Under the pieces are notes generated by a model that saw only the letters and a program-made list of their open reading frames with translations, made no database searches and was not told where the DNA came from. A stretch of 64,000 bases of DNA from Eulemur rufifrons. Its lineage: Eukaryota > Chordata > Mammalia > Primates > Lemuridae. The position numbers and the translations under genes are program-made. The stretch spans positions 15,007,501-15,071,500 of the forward strand of contig NC_090995.1 of NCBI RefSeq assembly GCF_041146395.1, read 5' to 3'. Shown piece by piece: positions 34,831 through 49,700 of this stretch (positions are counted from its first letter, which is position 1; each line of letters starts with the position of its first letter).

Positions 34831-35780
34831 TTTCATTGACTCTTCTAAGTTATCTCCAGTAGACATGGATTTTATAGGGACAAATGAAACTTTAAAAACA
34901 GTGATCTATAGAAGAAAAAAAAAATGGTAAAAATAGCCCTTGGTAATGAAAAGGTTTGGAATTACTACCTTAATGCCACAATACAAATTAGCATAGTAAA
35001 AAAAGTAAATTATTACTAATTATTCCATATCTTATTCCAAGATGGTGAGGCCTCCTAAGACTCTTTCTAGACACAACACCTGACAGATAATTGTTACTTG
35101 GCCAACCTAGAAGATTGTTTAGTCTCAACATGAAAATAAGGGATGTCATATGCCTCCTTTGATTCTGAAAACAAAACATGGAAAAATGAATAAAATTAAT
35201 TAAAATAATCAAAGGAATTGTACTTTTTAAAAATTTAGCACTTTTTCCCCTATTACATTTTATCTTTCAATATGTTGAATAAAATACACTCAGGTAAACT
35301 TTTGGGTATTCTATGTCCTCCAACATTTATGCCACAATTGCTACTACTAATAATAATAAACACAGTGTGTATGAAGAACTTTTGAAATTAAAATCATACT
35401 GTACAATTCAGTTTTGATTTGATGAAACAACTAGAAATTGTTAAATACAATAGAAACAAACGACATTTAGTAAAGGAATAATTTAGTTCTTATTTGAAAG
35501 TGTCATAGAATGCCAAATATATATTTCATATTCAAATGAGTAAGTCCTCCAATTCCATGGAACTATTATTGCATTTCCAGGTTTTAGGTGAAAAATTGTT
35601 GCCTAGGCTCAAATTTTAAGCATTATCAACCTTTAAAATTCAATGAATAGATAAAATTCTAGGTGAGACCAAGGAGAAAAGTCAGTATTCTTGTGAGCCT
35701 TCTGTTTATTACTATGCCTGATATCAGCCAGAATTAGTTACAATTACACAAAGTTCCCTAAGAAGTATTTGATTAGTTAT
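34831..35780. other. non-coding, unassigned
   Basis: AT-rich; nothing recognised. Confidence 0.45.
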
Positions 35781-35790
35781 CTAAAAGAAA

Positions 35791-36016
35791 TTTTTTTTTT
35801 TTTTTGAGACAGAGTCTCACTCTGTTGCCCAGGCTAGAGTGAGTGCCATGGCGTCAGCCTAGCTCACAGCAACCTCAAACTCCTGAGCTCAAGCGATCCT
35901 CCTGTCTCAGCCTCCCGAGTAGCTGGGACTACAGGCATGCACCACCATGCCCGGCTAATTTTTTCTATATATATATATTTTTAGCTGTCCATATAATTTC
36001 TTTCTATTTTTTGTAG
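35791..36016 (-). mobile_element. 5'-truncated Alu with TSD
   Basis: Minus-strand Alu containing the right monomer and linker, truncated in the linker. The target-site duplication TAAAAGAAATTTTT lies at about 35782 and at 36017-36030, so the truncation happened at insertion. Confidence 0.95.
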
Positions 36017-36030
36017 TAAAAGAAATTTTT

Positions 36031-36159
36031 TAAAATATCTAATTATTTTGAAAAGGCACCTAAACTATATTTCTAGCAGATCAGACACCCTTCAATAATA
36101 GTTGCTTTGTTGCTAAACTTGCTTTAAAAAAGTGTTTTGAACCATTTCACTGTTAAAAC

Positions 36160-36197
<38 letters not shown>

Positions 36198-37405
36198 CAT
36201 ACATATTTTCCAGCATGAATTCTTCTCTAGGAAAAGCCTTTACCTTAGAACATTCTGGAATGTTTCCAAGGCTCTCGTTCCCATCCAGAAACCAAGGTGA
36301 GGTCAGTAAGGGACCCTCAACCCCACTCAGCACTGGGGTCTCTCTCGGCTATCCCCAACAGCAGGGTTTATCACAAACGAGGAGCCAGGCTTCCAGCTGA
36401 ATTTCAGCTTAGTTATTTTTGTTTTAATGTATGTGTGAATCAATTAATCCTGTCATAGAAGGGCATCATAAACTGTGTGCCAGAGTTAATGAGTCAGACA
36501 TTATCACATCATTACACCAGCTGGCATAATGTAGCATGTGTTGTTTGTCATAATATACACTGCCATGCTTAACAACCATTAATTGTTTACACGAGCAATC
36601 ATATTTTTCTTCAAAGAACCTTCAGTGACGGGTTACTATTTTGAAGGCTTTTTAAGTGAATAACCGTTGCGGGTCAAAGACATCCTCACTGAACTAGCCC
36701 ACGAGATGAGACACCGAGACAAGGGGAAGATGCTTGGAAGACAGGGAATGTCTTGAGGACCATGCAAAGAAATCTCCACGCTGCAGAATCAGCCGAATCG
36801 TTGAGACCGACTTGCACAGCTGATTCAACTACTGTCTTCAGGAAAAGCTGGGGAGGTCTAATTCCCCGCTGGTACAATATTTTAGAGGATCAATGAGGTC
36901 TGTACCCAGGATACGTGAATTACCACAAAGGCTTCCTGAGATCCAATCGTGGATTTATAATTTTTTTTTTAAATCATTATAAAAAAAAAAAAAACTTGGC
37001 TATTGTGGTTTTCTTGGCTGATGAAAGGCAGCATGTGGCCATCACAGCTCAAAGTTATAGTTTACCAGCTTTCTGTGGATTGGTTTCAGGCGACTTCTGC
37101 ACAATTTCATTGGCCATATGGCTTTGCCCAGGCAAACATGAACACCACGAGTTGAGACCGAGTTTCCAAAAGAGTCAGAAACATAAATCGTGGTACCCTT
37201 TATCCACTTTAACTCATAGATTATTTTTTTTCAGTGGATATTTGGTCACACATTAACAATGTCTAAATTAGCCAAAGAGATTTAATGGGAACACGAATTT
37301 AATACAAATATGAATGATTTTGCATGCAACAAGCAGGTAAGAAATTAAACTGAATGCAAGTAATGAACACATGTAACGAATTGAACTGAATGTAAATGAT
37401 TTTTA
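36031..37405. other. non-coding, unassigned
   Basis: Contains (TG)n at 36164-36193 and a possible regulatory stretch at 36400-36640 (see findings). No gene. Confidence 0.45.
36164..36193. repeat. (TG)n microsatellite
   Basis: About fifteen TG units. Confidence 0.97.
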
Positions 37406-37418
37406 AAATATGATCATG

Positions 37419-37758
<340 letters not shown>

Positions 37759-37771
37759 TATGATCATGTAC

Positions 37772-38504
37772 ATGAAAGCATTTTGCAAGGTGAATACACT
37801 GTTACATTAATAGTAGTATAAAGTGCCACCATATTTATTGCTACAATTGTATTCCAATTTTCTTAAATCATTGGCATAGAATAGGAAAATGGAGCACAAA
37901 GATCTGTTTGGGAAGAATTATTACTGTTTTTATAGCCAGAACATAGGTGTTGATAATTTTACACTTTAGGCACTTAACCTTAGAAATATACATTATAAAA
38001 TGTATCATTTTAATTTTTATAAATGCAAAACATACATGTATCTTTGCATTTTGAAGTGGTGAAGCAAGTTTTGCTGTCCTCCGTAACTATGGTTGTATTT
38101 AATCCTCACCTGTATGTATCCTTCAGTGACACTGTAGATACATTTAACATGAAGAAACAAAGAAAAGTCCTTATGCATTAATCTATGATTTATTTGGTTG
38201 GAGATATTTTCTCAAACTTTAAGGTACAATAAGAATTACTTGTGATAGTTATTTAAAAATTCAGATTCCCAAAGGAATTCAGATTCATCGATTTCAATTG
38301 GGTATAAATTAGAGCCCAGTAACCTACATTTTAAAAGTTCCCCACAAGATTATGGTAAAAATGAAGGAAAAAATAAACAGTTTTGAGCCATCAATACCAT
38401 AGAATGTCAAAAGTTATTTTACATTGCATAAAAGCAAAAGTGAAGTATTAAAAATATTTTAACATAATTTATGTTTTTAAAATCTGGGATTTTTTTAACT
38501 GATG
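37772..38504. other. non-coding, unassigned
   Basis: AT-rich; nothing recognised. Confidence 0.5.
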
Positions 38505-39443
38505 CATAAAATTTGCATATATTTATAGGGTACATGTGCTATTTTGTTACAATGCATACAATGTGTAATGGTCAAGCCACGGTAGTTAGGATGTCTACCA
38601 CCTCAAGCATTTATCATTTCTATGTGTTGGGAACATTTCATATCCTCTCTGCTAGCTATTTTGAAATACATAATAATTGTTAACCATAGTCACCCTATTG
38701 TGCTACCAAATATTAATAACTTAGTCCTTCTACCTGACTGTGTATACGTACCCATTAACCTGCCTCTTCATTCCCCCCACCCACACACATGCATCGTTCC
38801 AGACCTCTGGTAACTATCATTCTACTCTCTACCTCTATGAGATCAACATTTTTAGCTCCCACATATGAGTGAGAACATGTGATATTTGTCTTTATGTGCG
38901 TGGATTTTTTCACTTAATATATGGTCCTCCAGTTCCGTCCATGTGGGTGCAAATGATGGAATTTCATTCTTATTTCATGGCCAAATAGTATTCCATTGTG
39001 CATATATACCACATTTGCTTTATCCATTCATCTGCTGATGAACACTAAGGTAGATTCCGTATCTTGGCTATTGTGAATAAATATGGGGGTGCTGGTATCC
39101 CTTTGATACACCGATCTCCTTTCCTTTGTATAAATATCCAGTAGTGGAATTGCTAGATTGTATGGCAGTTCTATTTTTAGTTTTTTTGAGAACTCTCTCT
39201 ACTTTTTTCCATAATAGCTATACTATTGATAATTTGCATTCCTACCAACAGTATATACAAATTCTCTTTTCTTCACATTCTCACCAGCGTCTGTTGGTTT
39301 TTGTCTTTTAATAATGGCCACTCTAACTGGGATAAGATGATATCTCATTGTAGTTTTGATTTGTATTTCTCTGATGACTAGTGATGTTGAGCATTTTTTT
39401 CACATACCTATTGGCCATTTGTATGTCTTGAGAAATATCTTTC
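38505..39443 (-). mobile_element. L1 3' UTR and ORF2 end (L1MA/PB-like), left part
   Basis: Minus-strand L1. The 3' UTR runs 'ATATTTATAGGGTACATGTGCTATTTTGTTAC', 'GTGTAATGGTCAAGCCACGGTAGTTAGGATGTC', 'CACATATGAGTGAGAACATGTGATATTTG'. The ORF2 end follows: 'AATAGTATTCCATTGTGCATATATACCAC', 'TGATGTTGAGCATTTTTTTCACATA', 'TATTGGCCATTTGTATGTC'. Frames are broken. An Alu interrupts it at 39444. Confidence 0.92.
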
Positions 39444-39758
39444 TGGCAGGGTGCGGTGGCTCACACCTGTAATCTTAGCATTCTGGGAGGCTGAGATGGG
39501 AGGATCACTTGAGGTCAGGAGTTCAAGACCTGCCTGAGCAAAAGCGAGACCCCATCTCTGATAAAAATAGAAAAAAAATTAGCCAGGTGTGGTGGCATGC
39601 ACCTGTAGTCCCAGGTACTCTGGAGGCTGAGGCAGGAGGATCGCTTGAGCCCAGGAGTTTGAGGTTGCTGTGAGCTAGGCTGACACCACGGCACTCTAGC
39701 CCAGACAACAGAATGAGACTCTCTCAAAAAAAGAAAGAGAGAGAGAGAGAGAGAGAAA
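39444..39758 (+). mobile_element. Alu SINE inserted into L1
   Basis: Dimeric Alu with a GA-rich degenerate tail (39735-39757). The near-identical flanks AGAAATATCTTT (39431-39442) and AGAAATGTCTTT (39759-39770) are target-site duplications within the L1 sequence. Confidence 0.95.
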
Positions 39759-39990
39759 AGAAATGTCTTTTCATGTCTTTAGCCCACTTTTTAATGGGAT
39801 TATTTGGTTTTTTACCATTGAGTTGTTTGAGATCTTTGTATATTCTGGATAATCGCCCTTTGTCAGATATATAGTTTGCAACTATTTTCTCCAATTCAAT
39901 AGGTTGTCTCTTCACTCTGATACTGTACAGAAGCTTTTTAGTTTCACATAGTCTGATTCATCTATTTTCATTTTAGTCCTCTGCCAAGAA
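39759..39990 (-). mobile_element. L1 ORF2 fragment, right part
   Basis: Continues the L1 interrupted by the Alu: 'CATGTCTTTAGCCCACTTTTTAATGGGATTATTTGG', 'GATCTTTGTATATTCTGGATAATCGCCC', 'ACAGAAGCTTTTTAGTTTCACATAGTC'. Confidence 0.9.
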
Positions 39991-41856
39991 AAGTTGAGGC
40001 ATAGCCATCTTTAGCTTCAGGGTTACTGACTCTTCATCTGGGATACAATTACAATGATTGGTTTTTAAATCTATTATGTATTTTGTGTGTGGCATGCCCT
40101 TCCCCTTGAATTGGAATTCAACTGTAGTCATTTAACCTATTTAATTAATTTTATTTTATTTTGCATGCTTGGAATTAGGGGCTCAGGAATGTCATATGCA
40201 AATATATGCAAAATAGCATGTAAATTAGTTTTGAAAGCCAAAAGCCAGGGTTTTTTTTTTTTTTCCAACAGGAATATCATTGGAAAAAAGGACCCTCTCA
40301 CAGGCCTACTGGGATTATCTGTTAGAAGAGTCCTCACTGTTTAATAGGAGTTTATGGCTACAAAATGACAGGAATATAACCTTCATACGATATTTATTAT
40401 TGGAGAAGCTCATAAAGTTAGCAACGTTGGTGCATTTGACCTTATTCTCCTTAGTAAATATTTCTGTATCTTGAAAAGTTAGCAGAAATAGGGTATGAAC
40501 TGGTGGGAGACAGGAATAGGAGGTGAAGTGGCCCGTCCCACACCTGACGTGCCATATGTCAAGCCACCAATTCACACATTGCTGCTGACTGAAATGAGAA
40601 AAGCTTTCTGTTTATTTGTATCACTAAATGAGGTCTAGAAAAAGAGACATCAAATCAGTGGATTTTTCTGTTCCATGTGGAGAAAATGATTTTACTCCAT
40701 AGATTTACAGTAATCGTACAATGGCTCTCAAACTGTTAAAACTGCAAAGAATCTATAATCCTACATTTCTTTATATAAGCTGTACTATTATTTGGAGTAT
40801 ATTTCAATAAATAATCTATTCTCACAAGCTCAAATTAGTGCAAGCTTTTAATACAGAACACCCAAAAAGTTGTATTATAATCATGGTTGTAAAATGAAAG
40901 AAATGCCTGAATTCTTAGAAGTCCCTTAAGATGACACATCTTTATTATTTTTTGTCATACAAAATCTTTTTTTTACTCTAATAGGAGAGGGTTTGTGTAT
41001 CTATTCTAAAAAGACTACCTCAATATGCTTTTGAAAATTTTTCCAATTACAAAAAACTGACTTCACGTAACACGTCATAATTTCCCTCATCAAATCCTAA
41101 AGAGTATATTAAAACATCTGTTTTTAGAATATCTTGCTGACAGTAGAATGCTATCCCCCCGGGGAGTCTCCTAGCTTTGCATAAAATTTGCATACTCATA
41201 AATAAGTTAACAAGGGGGGGGCAAGGATATCAACTGCAAACAATGTAGATATTTTCCATATATTCTTTTTTTTTACTTGACAAAGAGGCAGAGTTTTTTT
41301 TTTTTGAGAAATGATTTTTCTCTTCAACAAAAATCTTTTACATGAGACTATTAATTCTCCTTAAAGATCTCTCCCTCTCAATTTTCTCTACCCTTCCCTC
41401 AAAATCCAAAGGTAGTTCAGATTGCCTCAACATTCAGAGGCAAAATATATCGCAGTTGTGTGCAAATATTGAAAGTGTGGCATATAGGATAGGCTCTGAA
41501 ACCAGATTTTACAGTACTATGTGTGCGCCCTGGATTATGAGACATATTCAGTTAAGCCAATCTTCATCTTCTCCTATCCCAGCACGCAACAAGTTTATAC
41601 TCACGTAGTCACAGCAATTTACACAACCCAGTCAAGCACCAAGCAAGTACATCATGCCTCCGTCCTTTAGTTAACTGTGTGTGCTTTCAATTCTTTGAGT
41701 TTAAGAGGAAATTTGTACCTTCTCCAGTGCTTATTCTGGTCTCACTGTAGCGTAGGGAATAACAGAGAACAATGGGAAAATTACTCCGTATGGGTAACTG
41801 TCATGTCTGCTTGCAACAGTCACCATTACTACAGTATTAACATAATACATTATTAC
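39991..41856. other. non-coding, unassigned
   Basis: No gene or confident repeat. Several homopolymer T-runs are present. Confidence 0.45.
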
Positions 41857-41873
41857 AGAAGACTATTATTCTT

Positions 41874-42218
<345 letters not shown>

Positions 42219-42305
42219 AGAAGACTATTATTCTTATGTAATGACCAGGACGAGCTCCCTGTGGCCAGGATGCATTGTTGTGGGGGAGGGGTGGGTCCAG
42301 GTTAA

Positions 42306-42659
<354 letters not shown>

Positions 42660-43984
42660 AAGGCTGTTGTCTCATCAAAGCTTTATAGCAGGTCCGTAAG
42701 GAATGACCAGGTGTTTACTCCCCGTATCAGTCCACAAGAACCTGCTCCTGCCAGGACCACCAAGTTTGCGCTACATTTAACACACTGTCTGCCATACTAG
42801 ATAAAAAAAATTTTTTTTCCCCCTGGGGGCCACAGTGTTTTATTACGAAAACAGAATAAAACTTCAAAAACAAAATGATCCCTTCTAATGTAATGAAAAT
42901 ATGTTATTTTTTGTTGTTTTCTGTGTGTGAGTTATATGCAACTTGAAAAGTAGTTCACGCAGCTCCCAGGGTGAAGAGGTGTGTGAGTGGCGTGTGGCTT
43001 CACGAAGCCCCGGGCTCAAAACTAGCATGAGTTAAATACAACTCGCACGGCAGCTAATGCGCTAAACACTCCTTCGTTGACAGCCTGACGTCAGCAGGAG
43101 TGGCCAGTGAATTTAGACTCCTCTCAGGTCATTCTTGCTTGCCTTCTAGTTCCTCTATTTCAAAACCACCCTCCCTCACAGAACTCTCTCTTCAGGAAAG
43201 GGTTCGGTACCCTGGATCGGGGACACATTGGGGAATGTTTGGGGGAAAATATCAGTCAAGAATTGTGAAGGGTCTGAGATTTTTCCTGTACTTGCAATCT
43301 AACAAGTTAGACTACTACGGTTTCATTGATATTGGCAGAGGACCTAAGACTCCTGGCTTTCAAAGACTGTTTATATTATTCATGCAATAGCAGTAACCAG
43401 AGAATCCGCACTTGTGCTAAGCCCCGGTTCCCACAGGGCCATGCAGAAAGGGCCAGGTGATACCTGCCCATGCCATAGGTCGCATTGCAGAAAAGAATCC
43501 CAAGCTTATAGAACCCAAATCTTTTATACTGGACAGTAAGCACAGGGGAAGATGCTCTCTCATCTTCCCAGACAGTTTACTCTAGAAATGTCCTAAAAAA
43601 AAAAAAAAAAAGAAAGAAAAAATAGAAAAAAAGGCAGTCAGTTCCGCTCATAACATATGCAGAAACACGAGAGAACCAAGAAATATTGCCTCCCCAAAAT
43701 ACCCAACTCCATTCTTCTAGGTGCCTTACTAAAAACGTATTTTTAAGAGCCACAGCCAGTATTGAAGCCCTTCAGTGTTGGATCTTAAAAACAGAAATAA
43801 GAATAGGGAGGGAAAATAAGAAAGGGTAGCTAGAATTATTGGAAAATTTCTTAGCCATTTTTCCAAAGGGAAATGCATATGTCTTTGTTAAACGCAAGTA
43901 TCTTTCCAGAAAGAAGTTGTTATAACAACTATCAGCTTAATGAAAGAGCTATTATGATATTAAATACTAGTGTGTTCTGCATTT
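42660..43984. other. non-coding, unassigned
   Basis: No gene or confident repeat. An A-rich tract lies at 43595-43632. Confidence 0.45.
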
Positions 43985-44155
43985 GTTAAACATTTTATGT
44001 CTACTGGTTTATTCTACCCATACAACAGCCCTGCATGATAGGCAACTATGTCTCTATTGTGTCATTTTATAACTGAGTAAAACTGACACGCAGAGAGGTT
44101 AAGTAACTTATTCAAAGCCACACAGGTTATATTTGAATCATTCAATAAAACAGTA
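43985..44155 (-). repeat. MIR fragment
   Basis: Inverted MIR: 'CAGCCCTGCATGATAGGCAACTATG', 'GTCATTTTATAACTGAGTAAAACTGACACGCAGAGAGGTTAAGTAACTTATTCAAAGCCACACAGG'. Confidence 0.8.
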
Positions 44156-47100
44156 ACATCATTGGTAATATAACAACATAATTTACCTCAGAATTATAAG
44201 TATGCATCCAGTCAACCCTTGATACATAAACATATAAATATATGTAATTGATAAAATCAAGTGTTAGATCCATTTTTATGGGGATTGTATTATAATAGCA
44301 CTGCTTTAGAGCAGTACAACATTTTCAAAAGATAGACCCTTGAGTTGTTACTCTGGAATATATTTCCTGATTGTTAAGAATATCAACCAAGTTGTTTAAA
44401 TTCTGCAACAACTTTTTAAAAGGCTACTAATGTAAACGTGTTATTTTTTGTAAACCACTTTAAGCTCCTCCCATTAGAGACAGTTTCTCAGGGCAAGAAC
44501 ATCCACTAACCTGACAAATCGAAATCACTCTACAAATGAAGAGACTAATTCTATCATTTAACTATAGGATATCAATCATCTGATAAACTGGGAAGATTTA
44601 CCAAAATGGCTATATTCAAATCATTTGGCAAATATCTGCTAAAGAGACCAGATAAAGACTCTATGGGAGGGAAGAAGGGGATTTGTTTTCCTATATATCT
44701 AAGAGAAAAGCCTATCCCAAAGTGTCATGGTGTTGTGTTTCTTTTTTAGATCTGTAACATGGTAGGTTGTCAAAAAGGGTTAAAGACACCACGGGCGGTG
44801 ACTTCTTCCAGCTCTCGAGAGTGTGGCAAAACGCATCATTTGGTGTGATCATGACACAGAGCTGCGTGTGTATGTCTTCAATAATTCATGTTGCAGCTTG
44901 TCTCACTGTGGGGACAGATGTCAGTGAAACCAGTGACAGCCCATCCTGCTGATCCCACGGTGACACCAAGCCTTGACGCTAAGCCCACACTAAGTTCAAC
45001 TGGAGCTAAGACAATATGGACCGGCAAGTGTGGGGGTGGCTATTTTATAACTCCATGAAATGTACATATATAAACATATGTATGTATTAATATACAAACA
45101 CCCTACTTCTGCATAATTTCCTAAGCATTTGGAAATCCTAATTTGGATTGGTTACATGTGGGAATATTCCTTACCTGTGGATGTCACATTTTTTTAGGTC
45201 ATTAAAAATATACACACAAAGTGTTACTGACAAAATCAGTTATTTGTTGTCATGTATAAAAATGTGTATGTCTCCTACTGGTGATTTATAGAATTATCAA
45301 TCTTGATTAATCTTTCATTACTAATTCATGGACAGTAATAGCTAACAAATGTGACATATTCTGAAGATTAAGCAAGCCCTTTTGATGTCTATGACTTATC
45401 TTTGTTTCTCATAGCTAGTATTTTCTTTTAGCAATAGGCAGTAATCAAAAATCAATCTTACTCAGATGCTCTAAGAGCAGTACAAATGTGTATCTGTCAA
45501 CAAGTGCCAATGAACATTAGTTCAAATATCGACTATAGAACATAGAACACAGAAACATTCCTCCTGCCCAAAGTTAGTCTAATCCTTACACATTAACCTA
45601 TAACAAGTTTCTTGGCAAGTGGCTAGAATAAGAGAATGTAGCTGGAGCTATGCAAATCTATTGCTTCTACTAGAATAACAGGAGGCCAAAGTATTTACCT
45701 GCTATTTATGCATAAATAAATACTGAGCTAGCAGTTCCAAAGCCTTTTAAAAGCCAAGATATTGTGTAATATTTTAAAATTACAGAATCAGCTTCATTTA
45801 TCCATCTTTTAAATAGCATTAAAGCATCAAACTCCATTTACAACCTGCAGAATCTCTGATTAGCAATAAGAAAATACCATGTGTATGTTTGCATGTATGG
45901 ATAAATACGTATGTATGTATGTCTACATTTTAAAAAAATTCAACAGAATAAAACCTTGACATTTATGTTTTCTTTAGTAAAATGATATGTCCTTTTTGCC
46001 ATTTTTTGACTTGCCCTTAAGATATAGAAGGCATTTTGATTAATTTTTGAGTCATTTAATTTTTCTTGGTGGTTTTGTCGTTTTGCAGAGGAAGTTACTG
46101 ACTTATTCCTAATGACTCCCCTCATCTGTTCTCCCCCCTCTAAGATCAGTACCTTTAGGAAAAGGCGTTGATTTTTCTTTATCCCAGGATGAGACTGTTT
46201 CTGAGATATACTCTGCGTCGGGGAATCCCACCAGTGCTACCAAACTGTTGCCCAACACCGGGTGCCATTTTCTTTTGGAGGTGCATCTACATAAACATTT
46301 CTAATCACAGCTTAGTAAAAAGACATGGTATAATAATTCATGACTTTTAGGTAATATGTCACATGAATCTTAACATATGGCATTGCACTCTACAATGGCA
46401 ATCTTGGCTGCCAAAGGGACTTGGAAAACATCCAGTGAGAAGAGAATAAGCCAAACCGGGTAGAAAACCATATCGATGCTAATCCAGGTTTACACCTTTC
46501 ATTCAGGCTCAGAACGCTCTAGCAGATGGCTCAGTGTTGAAGCACTAATGTTAGCAAAATGTCAAAACTATTTTGCTAGACTCCCCAATTGTTCATACAG
46601 AGTATTTTTCAAGTGCCGGATTATCCAGAATAGTATTAATGAATCGCAGCACCCGGGTCTCTGATCACAAGCGCAGCGTTTTAGTTTCAACTTCCAAAGA
46701 CAATCTGGCTTTGCTCCCTTGGAATATAGCCAAGTAGCTCGTACAAAGGGAAAAATCAAGTTTTAAAAATTTCTCCCCTGATTCTTTAGCCCAAAAAGGA
46801 CAAATGAATGCAGAACCCTTTGGCCGATAGTATTGCTAGTGGCTGCTGTATTGATTTAATCATCCAAATAAATGTCATGAGATAAAGACTCCAAGTCAAA
46901 ATTTCTTATCCTGGTATTCATGGAGAGGGAAAAAGCTAAGTGGGCTTCAGGGAGTCCACGACCCTTCTGAACCTGGATGTAAAACTCGGTGTGGGTGTAT
47001 ATGTGCATGGTTTTCTATGTGCATATACATATACACCAAATATTCCAGGCAAATAAATGAGATCCTCATGTTAGGATGTGGCAATGGTTTCAGGATGTTA

Positions 47101-48490
47101 GAGAAGGTCAGAATTACATTTATAAAACGTGAATGAATGTATCTGCTCTAGACAAAAATATATTTAAGCCTTGATTGTTCTCATAATGCCTATTAAGATC
47201 CGTTCTGCCTTTGATGTATTTTTTTCTCCTGATATTTCAAAATATCTTATGAAGTAGAAATTAGAAGTCCTGTTTTGCAGACATCTAACCACAAATGTCT
47301 CCGAGAAACTTATCAGGGGTCCTCCAAAGGCTACTCCAGGATTAGTCTCCCGGGACTCCAAAGTCCACTCCTTTTCTTTGCTACCACGGCTTCTTCTTTG
47401 ATAGTGGTTTCTACGTAAGTGTAATGAGACTATAATCGCAACAGTAAGACAGGGTCAGCCACGTCTCTGACAGCATAAAAAGACAGAAGAGCAGGGGGCC
47501 ACTTTTGGGTAACATTTCTTCTCTCAAAATTTCTTTATGCACGTCTAAAGGGATATCGATATTATCCTCAACAGGTGTGATTTCCTTTGCAAACTTCTTA
47601 CAGCAGCCACTACAGTGTTACACTCAATCAACATTGATTGATACAATAGCAATGAGAATTTCCATCCCAATTGTTCCAGTCCTGCCGTTAGCCTAAGGCA
47701 AAGCACGTGGGCATCCCGTCCTGGGAGCCAGTTCACACCAGGACAGCTATGTATCCCGTTCTTCCAAGAACGTGTTCCCAGGAGTGAGGTCACTGATACA
47801 AAGATTCACACCAACACCTGAGAGGCTGAGATCAGAACTGAATAATGATCAGTAAAAAATCGATCTGAGAGATTTTAGAGTTGCAAAGTGGTGTCACGTT
47901 CAAATTAGGTCAAGCCACTCAGGACGAAATCTTGTACCGCGAATCTACACAAGGGTGTCATTTGTATGTCACCCCCGGACTGCCAGGATTGTTACAACTG
48001 TGTACTCTTACATAAGGGACTACTTTCCAAATTTTCCTAATTTCCAAATCTTAATTTGCTTTTCTCACTGTGTCGCTAATGATTAGCCATGGTTTTATTT
48101 TCATATTTGTTCGTTATCAATTGCATTGCTGAAGACTGTCCACATTTCTTTAATGTTGTGACAGGAATTCTTTGCTGAAGCTAAAAAAAAAACAAACAAG
48201 TATGAAACAAGCTAAGAGAATAACACTGTATTCCGTTTTTTCATTTAAAATATGTTACAAAACAGCTTTCAGTTTTAAAAATTTTGACAGTGTATATTCA
48301 ATTTTTCAACTAACAGATGCACGTACATAAAATTATATGATTGAAATTCAGTGTCATGGGCTTTAGTCATTTAATTTGGGAAAACTCAAGGCATGGTTCA
48401 TAATATTACTCTTGAAATATCCCTATTTAATAATCAGAGAGTAGTATGTCTGCAAAATGCTAAAACGCAAGCATTCATTGAACTTTAAAA
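44156..48490. other. non-coding, unassigned
   Basis: More than 4 kb of AT-rich sequence without a recognisable gene. Open frames of 60-65 codons are at chance level. A degenerate TATG tract lies at about 45890-45925. Confidence 0.45.
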
Positions 48491-48571
48491 TGAACTTTCA
48501 AGTACCCGCCTGTATTAGCGTAGACCTTCTTGCTCGTGCGATAGCAATAAAGTCAATGGCAGCTAAAGTAT
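48491..48571 (+). repeat. copy 1 of an 81-bp dispersed direct repeat
   Basis: Aligns to 49621-49700 with about 67 of 81 positions identical and one gap. Both copies contain TAGACCTTCT and CAATAAA. The family is unknown. Confidence 0.8.
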
Positions 48572-49320
48572 GGTTTATGTGAAAATTTAAAAAAGAAAAT
48601 TACTATGATTTATTTTGTAAATGAAGAGTGATTTTCTTTGTGTTTTTTTTTTTTTAATAAGTCAAGTCAAAGGAGATTGAGTGAACTGTATGACTAGCGT
48701 AAGAATAAACCAAGTCACATCTTAGGATTTCTAGTTAAGAGTTCTTCATTCTAAAACCTCAACAATTGATAATGGGTTTATTAACTGGAAAATATCAACT
48801 ATTAGGACGATTAGTGTCTATTCAATGTAAGAAAATGAGGACACTGAGAAGTATTTATGAGGCTTGCTTCATGTTCTTACCAAGGTTTTGAGAAATAGAA
48901 AACCTGAATGACTTTAATAAAGGCAATAGTTAAACGCTTTTAGCAAAGACAATCCAGTGGTTTGTGGCGTCCGGTTTGAAAGACGCTACAGCAGTCCAGT
49001 CTGGGAATGTAAATCAACTCCATCAAAACCACACCGGTTCAGCTGCATTTTTCCTTTTTGTTACAAGACATTCTCAATAAAGGAAGCCATGTATTGATTT
49101 GCACTCTGGGGCAAGCTCCCTAGCGCATGAGGGACCGGTAGCAAACTGTTTAAATATCGTCACTCGTTGGCTAACCACACTTTGTGTAGCATTTGTCCAA
49201 AGAAAGATGGTTTCATGCATCATCACTGTTAAATATTTCTTTCTAGTTAAGACTTCACAATTACTTGTGAATAACAGTGAGGCTTTATAATAGGGAACTG
49301 ATATTTTCTAACCAATCCTG
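48572..49320. other. non-coding, unassigned
   Basis: Interval between the two direct repeats. No gene was seen. Confidence 0.45.

Positions 49321-49325
<5 letters not shown>

Positions 49326-49355
<30 letters not shown>
49326..49355. repeat. (AC)n microsatellite
   Basis: Fifteen AC units. Confidence 0.97.
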
Positions 49356-49358
<3 letters not shown>

Positions 49359-49620
49359 GATAACCATATGAGAGTTTTAGAAAAATAGACTCCTGTTAAG
49401 GAAAAACTGCCTGTGGCAGGAAAATAAAATTTAGAAAGTTAGTACCACAGAGCAAAAGTCACAGGTGTTACCTGTATGATCTCCAGTGATCTTCCTATAC
49501 CTGACAGGCACAGGGCAGTTGTGAATGTTTATTTTTCTCTTTATGGTGCATCAAACTGTCCTGTACCCAGGGTGACAGACCAAGGAGTGTTGGCCATTTT
49601 CCAGTCAGGAGTGATGACCT

Positions 49621-49700
49621 TGAACTTCCAAGCACCTGCCTAATTAGCTTAGACCTTCTCGCTTGTGCAATCACAATAAAATGAATGGCATCTAAAGTAT
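49621..49700 (+). repeat. copy 2 of an 81-bp dispersed direct repeat
   Basis: Partner of 48491-48571, same orientation, offset 1130 bp. Confidence 0.8.
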
